64,000 nt of DNA from WHSW01 sp963759295. Lineage in GTDB: Bacteria; Actinomycetota; Thermoleophilia; Solirubrobacterales; 70-9. Under the pieces are notes generated by a model. The model was given only the letters and a program-made list of their open reading frames with translations. It was not told where the DNA came from and did no database searches. The stretch covers positions 434,001-498,000 of the forward strand of contig CAVWYT010000010.1 in NCBI GenBank assembly GCA_963759295.1, given 5' to 3'. Shown here one piece after another: positions 1 through 9,200 of the stretch; the stretch's first letter is position 1, and each line of letters begins with the position of its first letter. Position numbers and translations under genes: made by a program.

Positions 1-1404
1 GGCTGGACGGCGGCGGAGCTGCTCCCGAAGCCGCTGATCGAGCTCGTCCATCCCGATGATCGGGCCGCGGTCGAGGCCGAGGTCGCGAAGCTGGCCGGGG
101 GTGCGAGTACGGCCGAGTTCAAGCTCCGGGCCGCGCACCGTGACGGTGGCTACCGCTGGACGGAGTGGTCGGCGACCCCCGACGTCGCCGCGGGCGTCTT
201 CTTCTGCGTCGGCCGTGACGTGACCGCCCGCATCGAGACCGAGCGGGCCCGGGCGGCCGAACGGCGCCAGCTCGCCGAGGCCCAGGAGATCGCCCAGGTC
301 GGAAGCTGGGAGGTCAACCTCGACACCGGCGAGCGGACCTGGTCGGCCCAGCAGTTTCGCAACTTCGGATTCTCGCCCGAGGATTCGATGCCGACCCGGG
401 AGCAGATCCGCGACCGCGTGCACCCCGAGGACCGTGACCGGTTCTTATCCTTCGTCGAGCAGCTCGACGACGAGGCCCCCGACGACTTCTCGCTCGAGTA
501 CCGCATGGTGCTGCCCGGCGGCGAGGCGCGCTCGATCGAGACGCACGGGCACCTGGTCGTCGACCCCGACGGGACAAGGCGGCTCACCGGCACGAGCCGC
601 GACGTGACCGCCGAACGCGACGCCGAGCGGCTCAAGGACGAGTTCTTCAGCCTCGTCTCCCACGAGCTGCGCACCCCGCTGACTTCGATCATCGGATACG
701 CGGAGCTGCTCGCCGAGGTGGAATCGGGGACCCTGAGCGAGCAGGGGCGCCGGTTCGTCGAGGTGATCGAGCGAAACTCGCGGCGCGAGCTCAACCTGGT
801 CGGGGACCTGCTCCTGCTCACCAAGGTGACCGCGGGGACGTTCGAGATCGAGCGCGGCCGGACCGACCTCGCCGAGATCGCCGCCGGCACGCTTGAGGCC
901 GCCCGCCCGTGGGCCGAGCAGGAGGGTGTGACCCTGGGGCTCGAGCTCACTGGCCCGGCGGTCGTCGAAGGTGATCCTCACCGGCTCGGCCAGGTGGTCG
1001 AGAACCTGGTCTCGAACGCGATCAAGTTCACACCGTCGGGCGGGCGCGTCTCGGTGGTCGCCGGCGGCGACGGCGAGCTCGTCTCGGTGACCGTGTCCGA
1101 CACCGGGATCGGGATCTCACGCGGCGACCTCGGGCGGCTGTTCGAGCGCATGTTTCGGGCCGAGGAGGCCGAGCGCCGCCACATTCCCGGTACCGGTCTC
1201 GGGCTGACGATCGTCAAGGCGATCGTCGACGCACACGACGCGATGATCTCGATCGACAGCGAACCGGGGCGCGGCACGACCTTCCGCGTCGAGCTGCCGG
1301 CGGGCGCCGGCCCCGGCGACGCCGGCGTCCGCGGCAGCCGCGCGCGCCGCGCTCCGGCGCCCGCTTCCCCGGCGAAGGCGGGCACTCGAGGCGGGGATGG
1401 CTGA
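1..1404 (+). CDS. PAS-domain sensor histidine kinase, 5' end cut by window
   Basis: Membrane-independent-looking sensor kinase that would autophosphorylate and pass phosphate to the response regulator encoded next. The reading frame is open from base 1, so the N-terminus lies outside the window. The visible 467 residues hold the end of one PAS/PAC domain (about 1-75), a second PAS domain (about 92-205, with HPEDRDRF typical of PAS_3), a HisKA domain with the phospho-acceptor His at about residue 221 in SHELRTP, and a HATPase_c domain with N box (NLVSNAIKF), G1 box (DTGIGI) and G2 box (GTGLGL). No transmembrane segment is visible in this part. The tail after the ATPase domain is Ala/Pro/Arg-rich and low complexity. 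Overlaps the regulator gene by 8 bases. The signal sensed cannot be told. Confidence 0.93.
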   Translation, partial: GWTAAELLPKPLIELVHPDDRAAVEAEVAKLAGGASTAEFKLRAAHRDGGYRWTEWSATPDVAAGVFFCVGRDVTARIETERARAAERRQLAEAQEIAQVGSWEVNLDTGERTWSAQQFRNFGFSPEDSMPTREQIRDRVHPEDRDRFLSFVEQLDDEAPDDFSLEYRMVLPGGEARSIETHGHLVVDPDGTRRLTGTSRDVTAERDAERLKDEFFSLVSHELRTPLTSIIGYAELLAEVESGTLSEQGRRFVEVIERNSRRELNLVGDLLLLTKVTAGTFEIERGRTDLAEIAAGTLEAARPWAEQEGVTLGLELTGPAVVEGDPHRLGQVVENLVSNAIKFTPSGGRVSVVAGGDGELVSVTVSDTGIGISRGDLGRLFERMFRAEEAERRHIPGTGLGLTIVKAIVDAHDAMISIDSEPGRGTTFRVELPAGAGPGDAGVRGSRARRAPAPASPAKAGTRGGDG

Positions 1405-1780
1405 TCCCGCTCGCGGGACCGCGACGATCCTGGTCGCCGACGACGAGTCCGACATCGTCGAGCTGGTCTCGATCGTCCTTCGCCGGGCCGGCTACGGCGT
1501 GGTCACCGCCGCGGAGGGAGACGGAGCGCTGGAGCTCGCGCGCGAGCATCTGCCGGCGCTCTGCATCCTCGACGGGACGATGCCCGGCCGCCCCGGGTTC
1601 GAGGTCCTGAGCGAGCTTCGAAACGAGCCGGCAACCCGTGAGATCCCGGTCCTCATCCTCACCGCGACCGTCGACGAGGAGCGCGAGATCCGCCGCCATG
1701 GCGTCGAACCTGACCGGTTCTTGAAGAAGCCCTTCGAATCCGACCGCCTGCTGCGCGAGGTTGCCCGCCTCGTACGCTAG
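1397..1780 (+). CDS. single-domain response regulator (CheY-like)
   Basis: A 127-residue stand-alone receiver domain with no output domain. The acidic pocket is D15-D16, the phospho-acceptor is D59 in CILDGTMPG, the switch threonine lies in ILTAT, and the conserved lysine is K111 in LKKPF. The ATG lies inside the last codons of the kinase gene, so the two are translationally coupled and probably a cognate pair. Without an effector domain it must act by protein-protein contact, or serve as a phosphate sink, as CheY/DivK-type proteins do. Its target is not identifiable here. Confidence 0.93.
   Translation: MADPARGTATILVADDESDIVELVSIVLRRAGYGVVTAAEGDGALELAREHLPALCILDGTMPGRPGFEVLSELRNEPATREIPVLILTATVDEEREIRRHGVEPDRFLKKPFESDRLLREVARLVR
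1773..1778 (+). promoter_or_regulatory. -10 element TACGCT, 6 nt before GTG 1785
   Basis: Hexamer of the TAnnnT class sits inside the last codons of the response regulator and 6 nt before GTG 1785, with no Shine-Dalgarno sequence. It suggests an internal leaderless promoter for the thioredoxin-like gene and supports that start. Confidence 0.45.
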
Positions 1781-1784
1781 GACG

Positions 1785-2132
1785 GTGCCCGGGACACCGT
1801 CGGTCGAGCTTCTCTGGTGGCGTGGCTGCCCTTCGTGGGAGCGAACCATCGAGCTCGTGCGCGATCAGATGCGCCGCCTCGGTCTCGATCCCGCATCGCT
1901 CGAGGTGCGGGAGATCGTCGACGACGACGACGCCGAGCGCGAGGGGTTCCCGGGGTCGCCGACGGTTCGCGTCGATGGCCACGACATCCAGGAGCCCGAG
2001 AGGCGGCCCGGCGGGCTAACCTGCCGCGTCTACCGCCTGCGAGACGGGCGTATCTCGGCGCTTCCGGATCCGGCCGACGTCGCCGACGCCCTCGAGCTGG
2101 CGATCGAAGGAGGTGCTGAGCGGTGGAGATGA
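1785..2132 (+). CDS. thioredoxin-fold protein, alkylmercury-lyase-like family
   Basis: Small cytoplasmic protein of 115 residues with a thioredoxin-like opening strand followed by WWRGCPSW, then EGFPGSPTVRVDG, which corresponds to the cis-Pro region. Proteins with this pattern are often annotated as alkylmercury lyase or DUF-type thioredoxins, but only one cysteine of the usual CxxC is present (CPSW), so a classical dithiol oxidoreductase is unlikely and mercury activity is not supported. GTG 1785 is preferred over the upstream in-frame ATG at 1761, which lies inside the response regulator. Overlaps the next thioredoxin-like gene by 10 bases, suggesting a redox pair. Exact role unknown. Confidence 0.75.
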   Translation: MPGTPSVELLWWRGCPSWERTIELVRDQMRRLGLDPASLEVREIVDDDDAEREGFPGSPTVRVDGHDIQEPERRPGGLTCRVYRLRDGRISALPDPADVADALELAIEGGAERWR

Positions 2133-2665
2133 GCGAGGTCGACGGGCTCCGGACGGCGCCGCCGCTCGCGCTGCCCGACACCGACGGTGAGACGCGGACG
2201 CTGCCTTCCGGGCAGGGCGAGGCCGCGGCGACCGTGGTCTTCTGGACCTGCAACCACTGCCCGTACGCGCTCGCCTGGCAGGACCGGATCGTCGCCGTGG
2301 CGCGCGACTACGCGGCTCGAGGCGTCCGCTTTTTGGCGGTCAACTCAAACGACCCCGACCGCTACCCGGCCGATTCGCCGCGGGCGATGCGCGAGCGCGT
2401 CGAGCGCGAGGCTTGGCCGTTCCCGTACCTCTGGGACGAAACGCAGGAGGCCGCGCGGGAATGGGACGCGAAGGTGACCCCGCACATGTTCGTGCTCGAT
2501 TCCGAGCTGCGGATTCGCTACCAGGGGGCGCCGGACGCCGACCACCGGGATCCGTCGCTCGACGCGCGATGGCTGCGCAAGGCGCTCGAGGCGGTGCTCG
2601 CCGGCGAGCAGCCGCCGGCGAGCACCGAGCCGGTCGGATGCTCGATCAAGTGGCGACGGACCTGA
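2123..2665 (+). CDS. thioredoxin family protein (AhpC/TlpA-like)
   Basis: A 180-residue redoxin-fold protein. The dithiol motif CNHCPYA is at about residues 48-54, followed by the typical FLAVNSND strand, and VTPHMFVLD is the cis-Pro loop. This form (WTCNHCPY) belongs to a widespread redoxin subfamily of thiol-disulfide oxidoreductases or peroxiredoxin relatives. No signal peptide, so cytoplasmic. GTG 2123 is chosen because a strong ribosome site AAGGAGGT lies about 8 bases upstream. It ends 4 bases before thrB. The substrate is unknown. Confidence 0.85.
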   Translation: MEMSEVDGLRTAPPLALPDTDGETRTLPSGQGEAAATVVFWTCNHCPYALAWQDRIVAVARDYAARGVRFLAVNSNDPDRYPADSPRAMRERVEREAWPFPYLWDETQEAAREWDAKVTPHMFVLDSELRIRYQGAPDADHRDPSLDARWLRKALEAVLAGEQPPASTEPVGCSIKWRRT

Positions 2666-2669
2666 GCCG

Positions 2670-3554
2670 ATGACCGAGCGGCGCCGGCTGGTGCGCGTCC
2701 CGGCCTCCTCGGCGAACCTGGGCTCCGGCTTCGACGCGCTCGCGGCCGCACTGGCGCTGACGCTCGAGCTGGAGGTCTCCGAGGCTGGCGAGTTCTCCGT
2801 CGACGCCGGTCCGGAGCTGCCCGCGGATCGCTCCAACCTCTGCGTTCGCGCGTTCGAGCTCCTGCACCCGGCGGACGGCCTCCGGTTCGAGGTCCGGTCG
2901 GAGATCCCGCTGGCGCGCGGCCTCGGGTCGAGCGCCGCGGCGATCGTCGCCGGGCTGATCGCCGCCGACCACCTGTTCGAGCTCGGCCTCTCGCGCGAGG
3001 ACCTCTACGCCCACGCGGTCGAGTTCGAGGGCCATCCCGACAACGTGGCGGCGGCCCTCTACGGCGGCTTCGTGCTCTGCCCGCCCGCGGAGCCGCGCAA
3101 GCCGACGGCCGCGCCGGCCCGGCTCGATCCGCCGCAGGGCGTCGAGGCCGTGCTGGTGATCCCGGCCGAACGGGTGCCGACGGCCGAGGCCAGGGCGGCG
3201 CTCCCCGCCGTCGTGCCGATCGCCGACGCCGTCGCCAACGTCTCGGCTGCCGCGCAGCTCGTGCTCGGGATCGAGCGCTCGGACCTCGGCCTGATCGCCG
3301 CCGGGCTCGCCGATCGCCTGCACCAGCCCGCCCGCCGGCCGCTCTATGAGCGATCGATGGAGCTCGTCGAGCGCGCCACGGAACTGGGCGCGCTGGGGGC
3401 GACGATCTCCGGGGCGGGCCCGTCGGTGCTGCTGTGGTGCTACTGGCAGGACACCGGCCGGGTGGTCAAGGCGGCGACCCGGGCGGCCGCTGGTTGGGCG
3501 GAGGTTCGCCGGGTGCCGTTCACGCCGCTCGGCGCCGACGTGCCGGAGCTCTAG
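2670..3554 (+). CDS. thrB: homoserine kinase
   Basis: Phosphorylates L-homoserine with ATP, the penultimate step of threonine synthesis. A GHMP-kinase of 294 residues, normal length. The N-terminal PASSANLGSGFD signature, the ATP-binding loop PLARGLGSSAAA (about 84-95) and the C-terminal GATISGAGPSVL motif are all intact. EFEGHPDNVAAAL is the conserved substrate-side segment of ThrB. The gene begins 4 bases after the thioredoxin-like gene, so it is probably co-transcribed with it. No other threonine gene (hom, thrC) is in the window, so the biosynthetic genes are dispersed. Confidence 0.95.
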   Translation: MTERRRLVRVPASSANLGSGFDALAAALALTLELEVSEAGEFSVDAGPELPADRSNLCVRAFELLHPADGLRFEVRSEIPLARGLGSSAAAIVAGLIAADHLFELGLSREDLYAHAVEFEGHPDNVAAALYGGFVLCPPAEPRKPTAAPARLDPPQGVEAVLVIPAERVPTAEARAALPAVVPIADAVANVSAAAQLVLGIERSDLGLIAAGLADRLHQPARRPLYERSMELVERATELGALGATISGAGPSVLLWCYWQDTGRVVKAATRAAAGWAEVRRVPFTPLGADVPEL

Positions 3555-3559
3555 CGATC

Positions 3560-3991
3560 TCAGATCAGCCCGAGCTCTGTCAGGATCGCGACCGAGTCCG
3601 AGTAGACGTCCTTGCGCTTCACGAGCCCGTTTTCGAACGGGATCACGTCGAGCCCGTCCCAACTCACGCGCCTGCCGGTCGGCTCGGCGACCAGATCGCC
3701 GCGGCGCATGGTCGATGCGTGGGTGGCGGTCGCGGTCCACTCCTGGACCACGAGCCCGTCGCGGCAATAGGTGCGGCGGCCCGCGAAGCGGATGTCGGGC
3801 CAGGTGGTGAAGATCGCGGCGATCTGCTCGCGGACCGCCTCGCCCTCGGCCCGCTCGTGCGCGGTGTGGTTCTCGAACACCATGTCCGGCGCGTGCATCG
3901 ACATGATCGCGTCCAGATCGTGGTCGTTCCAGGCGTCGTTGTAGCGGATGATCGTCCGCTCGAGCTCCTCGGCTGCGTCCGGCCCGGGCAC
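3560..3991 (-). CDS. SnoaL-like / NTF2-fold protein
   Basis: A 143-residue cone-shaped NTF2-like protein of the SnoaL/ester-cyclase type. The N-terminal helix pair (RYNDAWNDHDLDAIMSMHAPDMVFEN) is followed by strands around VVQEWTATATH and GLDVIPFENGLVKRKDVYSD, the usual layout of polyketide-cyclase-like and limonene-epoxide-hydrolase-like proteins. No catalytic residues can be assigned with certainty. GTG 3991 is supported by the -10-like TAGGAT six bases upstream. Ends 5 bases from thrB, tail to tail. Substrate unknown. Confidence 0.82.
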   Translation of the reverse strand: MPGPDAAEELERTIIRYNDAWNDHDLDAIMSMHAPDMVFENHTAHERAEGEAVREQIAAIFTTWPDIRFAGRRTYCRDGLVVQEWTATATHASTMRRGDLVAEPTGRRVSWDGLDVIPFENGLVKRKDVYSDSVAILTELGLI

Positions 3992-3997
3992 GTCCCG

Positions 3998-4003
3998 ATC
4001 CTA
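3998..4003 (-). promoter_or_regulatory. -10 element TAGGAT, 6 nt before GTG 3991
   Basis: On the minus strand TAGGAT is followed by six bases and the GTG of the SnoaL-like gene, with no ribosome-binding site. Leaderless promoter candidate; it lies in the 22-base gap behind the ParA gene. Confidence 0.5.
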
Positions 4004-4013
4004 GATCATCAAC

Positions 4014-4818
4014 CTATGCCTGGGCACCCGCCGGAACGAGCTCCGCGGAGAGCTCGTCGAGGGCGGTGAGCAGCTCGGGCATCGAGAGCCGCCGCAGCAG
4101 CTCGCCGGCCAGCGACAGGTAGTCGGCGCCCCGGTCCGGCCTGTAGTCGAGGATCGGGATCGCCCGCTCGGCGGACTCGGCGTAGGCGATCGACTGGCGG
4201 ATCGCCGTTCGGCAGACTCGGTCGCCGAACCGCTCACGCAACGCTTCCAGCGTCTGCCGGGCGTGCTTGGTGCGCATGTTCGCGATGTTGAGGACGACCG
4301 CCAGCAGGTCGAGCTCCGGGTTGAGCGAGTCGCGCGCCAGATCGACGACCTGGACCGCCTGCTCGACGCCCTGCAGCGAGAAGTACTGAGCCTCGGTCGA
4401 GAGGATCGCCCGATCCGCAGCGACGAGCGCGTTCACGGTCAGCAGCCCGAGCGTCGGCGGGCAGTCGATCAGAACCAGGTCCTTGGCGCCCCTCACGTCG
4501 CGCAGCGCGTTGCGCATGGTCACCTCGCGCCCGATCTTGCCGGCGAGCATCAGCTCCGCCTCGGCGAGGCGCATGTTGGCCGGGATCACGTCGCCATGAA
4601 TCGCCTCGGCGGCGCGAACCTGGCCGGAGAGGACGTCGGCGAGCGTGGGGTGGACGTCGCGGATCGGCGTCGAAGTAGTCGGAGAGATTTCCCTGCGGGT
4701 CGGCGTCCACCGCGAGCACGTCGAGCCCGAGGCGGGCGAAGACGTCGCTGAGGGTGCGGGTCATCGTCGTCTTGCCGGTCCCTCCCTTCTGGGAGAGGAT
4801 CGCGATCGTCGTCCCCAT
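4014..4818 (-). CDS. ParA/Soj family ATPase, orphan, with apparent frameshift
   Basis: Deviant Walker-A P-loop ATPase of the ParA/MinD group, about 267 residues when one frameshift is repaired. The N-terminus carries KGGTGKTT, followed by LAVDADPQGNLSDYFDADP; the frame then breaks at about 4651-4665. The second part resumes with PTLADVL, VIPANMRLAEAEL, the switch-II VLIDCPPTLGLLTVNAL and the C-terminal helices. Removing one G at about 4658 restores DADPDVHPTLADVL, so an indel error is likelier than a pseudogene. ATG 4818 follows TAGGAT by 7 bases. No ParB or parS-like site is adjacent; the divergent neighbour is an AAA ATPase. The role could be positioning of a cell component or plasmid-like partition. 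Confidence 0.85.
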
Positions 4819-4825
4819 TGCGCCG

Positions 4826-4831
4826 ATCCTA
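4826..4831 (-). promoter_or_regulatory. -10 element TAGGAT, 7 nt before ATG 4818
   Basis: Minus-strand TAGGAT followed by seven bases and the ATG of the ParA-like gene, with no Shine-Dalgarno sequence. It supports 4818 rather than the upstream in-frame ATG at 4878. Confidence 0.5.
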
Positions 4832-4876
4832 GTCGCGGCGCGCCCCCGGCGGCCGGCCGCCGTCCGCCGCACCGAC

Positions 4877-4911
4877 ATGCATCATGCGTGGCCGGAAGCT
4901 ATGCACCATGC
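4877..4911. repeat. two ATGCAyCATGC direct repeats in ParA/ATPase intergenic region
   Basis: ATGCATCATGC (4877-4887) and ATGCACCATGC (4901-4911) differ at one base and are 24 bases apart, in a locally AT-richer region. They share the ATGCA core with the inverted repeat at 4947-4960. Candidate operator sites for the ATPase's own winged-helix domain or for ParA; binding is inference. Confidence 0.45.
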
Positions 4912-4942
4912 TCGCACGGGTTTGATGCCTCATTCAGATATG

Positions 4943-4960
4943 TATAATGCAGAACTGCAT
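4943..4960 (+). promoter_or_regulatory. TATAAT -10 and ATGCAG/CTGCAT operator-like palindrome
   Basis: A perfect TATAAT (4943-4948) precedes the AAA ATPase gene, with TTGATG (4922-4927) 15 bases upstream as a weak -35. The inverted repeat ATGCAG-AA-CTGCAT (4947-4960) covers the expected transcription start, which is the classic place for a repressor. The predicted start at about 4955 lies beyond the ATG at 4947, so translation must begin at ATG 4962. Confidence 0.6.
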
Positions 4961-4961
4961 A

Positions 4962-6113
4962 ATGGCTGACCAGACCACGAACCCATTCCGCTTCGGAGCC
5001 CTGGCGCTCGATCGCGCCTTCGCGGACCGAGAGCGCGAGGTCGCCGACCTCGTGGCCGACGTCCTCAACGGCCAGGACGTGGTCATCTTCGCGCCGCGCC
5101 GCTATGGGAAGTCGTCGCTCGTCTGGAGGGCGAGCCAGCAGCTCGTCGCCCGCGGGGTGCTGATCGCGCAGGTCGACCTGATGACGACCCCGACCAAGGA
5201 GCGGCTCGCCGAGAAGCTGGCGGCCTCGATCTACGAGAACATCGCTTCGCCGCTCGAGCGCGTCCGAGAGCGTGCCCTGACGCCGTTCCGCGGCCTGCGA
5301 ATCCAGCCCACCGTGACCGTGAGCCCGACTGACGGATCGTTCAGCTTCAGCTTCGGTGCCTCCCAGCGCCCCGAGGACCTCGACGCGACGCTCGAGCGGC
5401 TGCTCGCCCTGCCGGCGGAGCTCGGCGCCGCGAGGGATCACCGGGTCGCGCTGGTGATGGACGAGTTTCAGGAGGCGGTCGAGATCAACCCGGCTCTGCC
5501 GCGGCTGCTGCGGGCGGCGTTCCAGCAGCAGCCCGAGGTCGCGCACGTCTATCTCGGCAGTCGCCGGCACGTGATGGAGCGGATCTTCAGCGATCAGAAC
5601 GAGCCCTTCTGGCGCAGCGCGAAGCCGGTCGAGCTGGGCCGCATCGATCCGGAGCTGTTCGCCGGCTTCGTCAGCGATCGCTTCGCCGGGTCGGGAAAGC
5701 GAATCGCAGCCGAGGTGGCCGCCGAGCTCACCCGGCTGACCGGCGGGCACCCGTACGCGACCCAGGAGCTGTGCTACTTCCTCTGGGAGGAGACGGGGAG
5801 CTCGGCCCCGGCGGGCGAGGACGAGCTCGAGGCCGCGCTCGCCTCGGTGCTGCACGCCGAGCACGCCCACTTCAGCCTGCTCTGGAACGGCGCTTCCTCG
5901 GTTCAGAAGCTCCTGCTCCAGGCGCTCGCCGCCGAGCAACCGGGGCGGCCGTTCACGGCCCGCTACAGGCGCGACCACGGCCTGCCGTCCGCGTCGAGCA
6001 TGCAGCGCGCCGCGCGGACCCTGCTCGAGCGCGAGATCGTCGCCGCAGACGGCGCCGCCTACGTGATCGCGGAGCCATTTTTGGCGCAGTGGATCACCGC
6101 GAACATCGGCTAG
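4962..6113 (+). CDS. archaeal-type AAA ATPase (ATPase_2 family) with C-terminal winged helix
   Basis: A 383-residue STAND/MNS-like P-loop ATPase of the family common in archaea and some bacteria. The opening NPFRFGALA with DREREVADL is the usual entry segment. Walker A is APRRYGKSSL (K50), Walker B is ALVMDEFQE (D167, E168), and YLGSRRHVM is the sensor region. GHPYATQELCYFLW matches the conserved helical lid motif. The last 65 residues (VQKLLLQAL to QWITANIG) look like a winged helix-turn-helix, so it may bind DNA and control itself. Divergent from the orphan ParA gene. Biological role not established for this family; mobile-element or defence association is possible, but nothing else here supports it. 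Confidence 0.8.
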   Translation: MADQTTNPFRFGALALDRAFADREREVADLVADVLNGQDVVIFAPRRYGKSSLVWRASQQLVARGVLIAQVDLMTTPTKERLAEKLAASIYENIASPLERVRERALTPFRGLRIQPTVTVSPTDGSFSFSFGASQRPEDLDATLERLLALPAELGAARDHRVALVMDEFQEAVEINPALPRLLRAAFQQQPEVAHVYLGSRRHVMERIFSDQNEPFWRSAKPVELGRIDPELFAGFVSDRFAGSGKRIAAEVAAELTRLTGGHPYATQELCYFLWEETGSSAPAGEDELEAALASVLHAEHAHFSLLWNGASSVQKLLLQALAAEQPGRPFTARYRRDHGLPSASSMQRAARTLLEREIVAADGAAYVIAEPFLAQWITANIG

Positions 6114-6146
6114 CCCGCCGCCGCCGGAGGCCGTCCTGGGCCCCCG

Positions 6147-6152
6147 TATAAT
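6147..6152 (+). promoter_or_regulatory. TATAAT -10 element upstream of gltB
   Basis: Consensus TATAAT 65 bases before the gltB start; no good -35 is seen at the standard distance. It leaves an untranslated leader of about 58 bases, unlike the leaderless units elsewhere in the window. Confidence 0.5.
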
Positions 6153-6204
6153 CGCCGTCAACCCTGTTCCCGTCGCGCGCCCGCTCGAAGAAGGCGCGGA
6201 CCCC

Positions 6205-6210
6205 GGGAGG
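6205..6210 (+). promoter_or_regulatory. ribosome-binding site deciding TTG start of gltB
   Basis: GGGAGG lies six bases before TTG 6217. No ATG or GTG nearby is as well placed, so the rare TTG is taken as the gltB start. Confidence 0.65.
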
Positions 6211-6216
6211 TCTAAG

Positions 6217-9200
6217 TTGAAGCGCTCGTTCGTCTCCAACTCGGCGTCGGCTGCGCGCCCGGCCGAGTCGCGCTACTCGCCGCATCGGCCCTGGCGCCCG
6301 CTCGTCGCGCCCCCCTCGGTCGAGGACCGCGATGCCTGCGCGATCTACGCCTCGGTTCGCAAGGACGCCACCCCGAGCGCCGAGCCCGTCGCGCGGGCGC
6401 TTGAGAACCTCCAGAAGATGCTGCACCGGGCCGGCAATGTCGACGGCGAGGGCGACGGGTGCGGCGTGCTGGTCGACATCCCGCGCCGGATCTGGGCCGA
6501 GGAGGTGCGCTCCGGCGGCCACAACCCGGCGCTCGTCCACGACGCCGCGTTCGCCGTCGCCCACGTGTTCATCGAGCGCGGCGCGGCTCTCGACCGGGTG
6601 CGGCACGACGCCCGCGAGCTGCTCGGCAGGGTCGGCTTCCGGGTGCTCGCCGAGCGCCTCGGCGTCGTGGGTTCGCACGCCCTGGGCGCGACGGCCCGCG
6701 AGGAGGAGCCGCACTTCTGGCAGATCGGCGGGCTCGTCGCGGAGCCGGCGGAGCGCGACCGTGACCTGTTCCGGCTCGCGGGCGTGCTCGAGTCCGAGCT
6801 CGGCCTCGACGTCCCGTCGCTGTCGGCTACCACCTGCGTCTACAAGGTGATGGGGGCGCCGGGGGCACTGGCGCGGTACTACCCCGACCTGCGCGACGAG
6901 CGCTTCGAGACGGTCGGCTGCTTCGGGCACAACCGTTACTCGACCAACACCTGGCCATCGTTCCGGCGCGTACAGCCGTTCTCGATTCTCGGCCACAACG
7001 GCGAGATCAACACGATCGAGCAGCTCCGCCAGGAGGCGCGAGCGCTCGGCGTGCGGATCCCCGACGGAGGCTCGGACTCCCAGGATTTGAATCGCACCAT
7101 CGACCACCTGATCCGGGCCGCCGGCCTCTCGCTGGCCGAGGCGATCGAGTTGATCGTCCCGCCGGTCGTCAACGAGATCCGCTCGCTGCCCGCCGACCTG
7201 CACCGGTTCTACCTCTACCTGCGCGAGGCGATGGGCCCGTTCGCGCAGGGTCCGGTTGCGCTGATCTCCCGCCACGACGACGAGTGCGTGTTCTCGGCGG
7301 ACGCGCTCGGCCTGCGCCCGCTTTGGCGACTGGAGACGGCCGACGACTACATCTTCAGCTCAGAGCCCGGAGTCGTCGGCGTCGACGAAATGGTCTCCGA
7401 ACCGCTGCCTCTCGGGCCCGGGGAGAAGCTGATGGTGACCATCGACCGCGGCTCGCGGCGCTCGCGCCTCTCAGAGCATGCCGAGATGCAGCGCGAGGTG
7501 GCGCGCCGCTGGCTGGCGCGCTGCGAGACCGAGGCGGTTGCGCCCTACGACCGGGCGCTGCAGACCGGCGGGCCGCTCGAGGGTGCCGACATCCCCGGCT
7601 ACACGGCCGCCGGACCGGCGGAGCCGGTCAAGGTGCCCGAGCGTCTGCTCGCCAGCTTCGGCTGGCAGCGCGACGACGTCAAGCTCTGCCAGCAGATGGC
7701 CTCCAGCGGAGCCGAGCCGATCGGCTCGCTCGGCTACGACGGACCGCTGGCGGCGCTCTCACCCGAGCGCCAGAACCTCGCCGACTACTTCAAGGAGACG
7801 GTCGCGGTCGTCACCAACCCGGCGATCGACCGGGAACGAGAGATGGAGCACTTCTCGACCCGCGCCGTGTTCGGACGCCGCCCGTCGCTGCACGATCCGG
7901 GCGCCGACACCGGCGCGATCGAGACCTCGTTCCCGGTCATCCTCGGCGGACATCACGATCTCGCCCCGCTCTCGGACTCGACCTACCGGCGGATCGCCCG
8001 CGAGCACCAGACCTATCTGATGGAGGACCTCTGGGAGCAGTTTCGCGGCCGCGCGGCGGCGCTCGACACCGCGTTGCTCGAGTCGGAGACCACCATGGGG
8101 GCGATCGAGCGCCTCAAGCAGGAGGCCGCGCGGGTGGTCCGCGAGGGCGCGGAGCTCGTCGTGCTCACCGACCGCACGGTCTACGACGGCGAGCGTCGCT
8201 ACCTCGACCCGCACCTCGCCACCTCGGCTGTCGACCAGGCGCTGAAGAACCTTCGCGTCGAGCCGGGCGAGGAGAACCTGCGCCGGCGCTGCTCGATCGT
8301 GTTGCGATCGGCCGCGATCCGCAACGTCCACGACGTCGTGCTGGCGCTCGGGCTGGGCGCCAACGGGGTCAACCCGTACGCGCTGCTCGAGGTCGTCTGC
8401 GTCGACGACTACGCCGATGACGTCTCCAACGTTTGCGCCGCGCTCGGCAAGGGGATCGAGAAGGTGATCTCGACGATCGGGATCCACGAGGTACGCGGCT
8501 ACGCGCGTCAGTTCGCCTCGATCGGCGTCAAGCCCGAGCTCGCGGAGATCTTCCAGACCGAGGCCTTCGCGGCGTCCGCGAACGGCGGCGTCGGGTTCGC
8601 GGAGCTCGACGCGGACACCGACGAACGACTTGCGACCCTGCGCGACGACCAGGAGAACGCGAAACCCGCGAAGACCTTCCGCTTCTACCCCAAGGTCTAC
8701 AAGGCGGCGATCGCCGCCGCCAACGGCAGCGCCGGCTACGCCGACTATTCCCGCAAGGTCCGGGAGCTCGAGGCCGCGAGCCCGATCTCGATGCGCCATA
8801 TCATCGAGCTGCGCTCCGATCGCGAGCCGATCGACACGGCCTCCGTCGACCCCGGCGTCGGCCATCACGACTACCCGATCGTGATCTCCTCGATGAGCTT
8901 CGGCTCGCAGTCGGAGCCCGCGTTCCGCGCCTACGCGGAGGCGGCGAAGGCGATCAACGTGCTCTGCATCAACGGCGAGGGCGGCGAGATTCGCGACATG
9001 TACGGGCGCTATCGCAAGTGGCGCGGCCAGCAGGTCGCCTCGGGCCGGTTCGGCGTCTCCGCGGAGATGCTGAACGCTTCCTACGTCGCCGAGATCAAGA
9101 TCGGCCAGGGCGCGAAGCCGGGCGAGGGCGGGCACCTGCCTGGCAAGAAGGTCTCCGAGAAGGTGGCCGCGGCCCGCAACGCTACGCCCGGGACCGACCT

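Noticed and set aside
4947..4961. Upstream ATG for the AAA ATPase adding five residues
   Set aside because: It lies within the TATAAT -10 and before the predicted transcription start, so it would not be on the mRNA.
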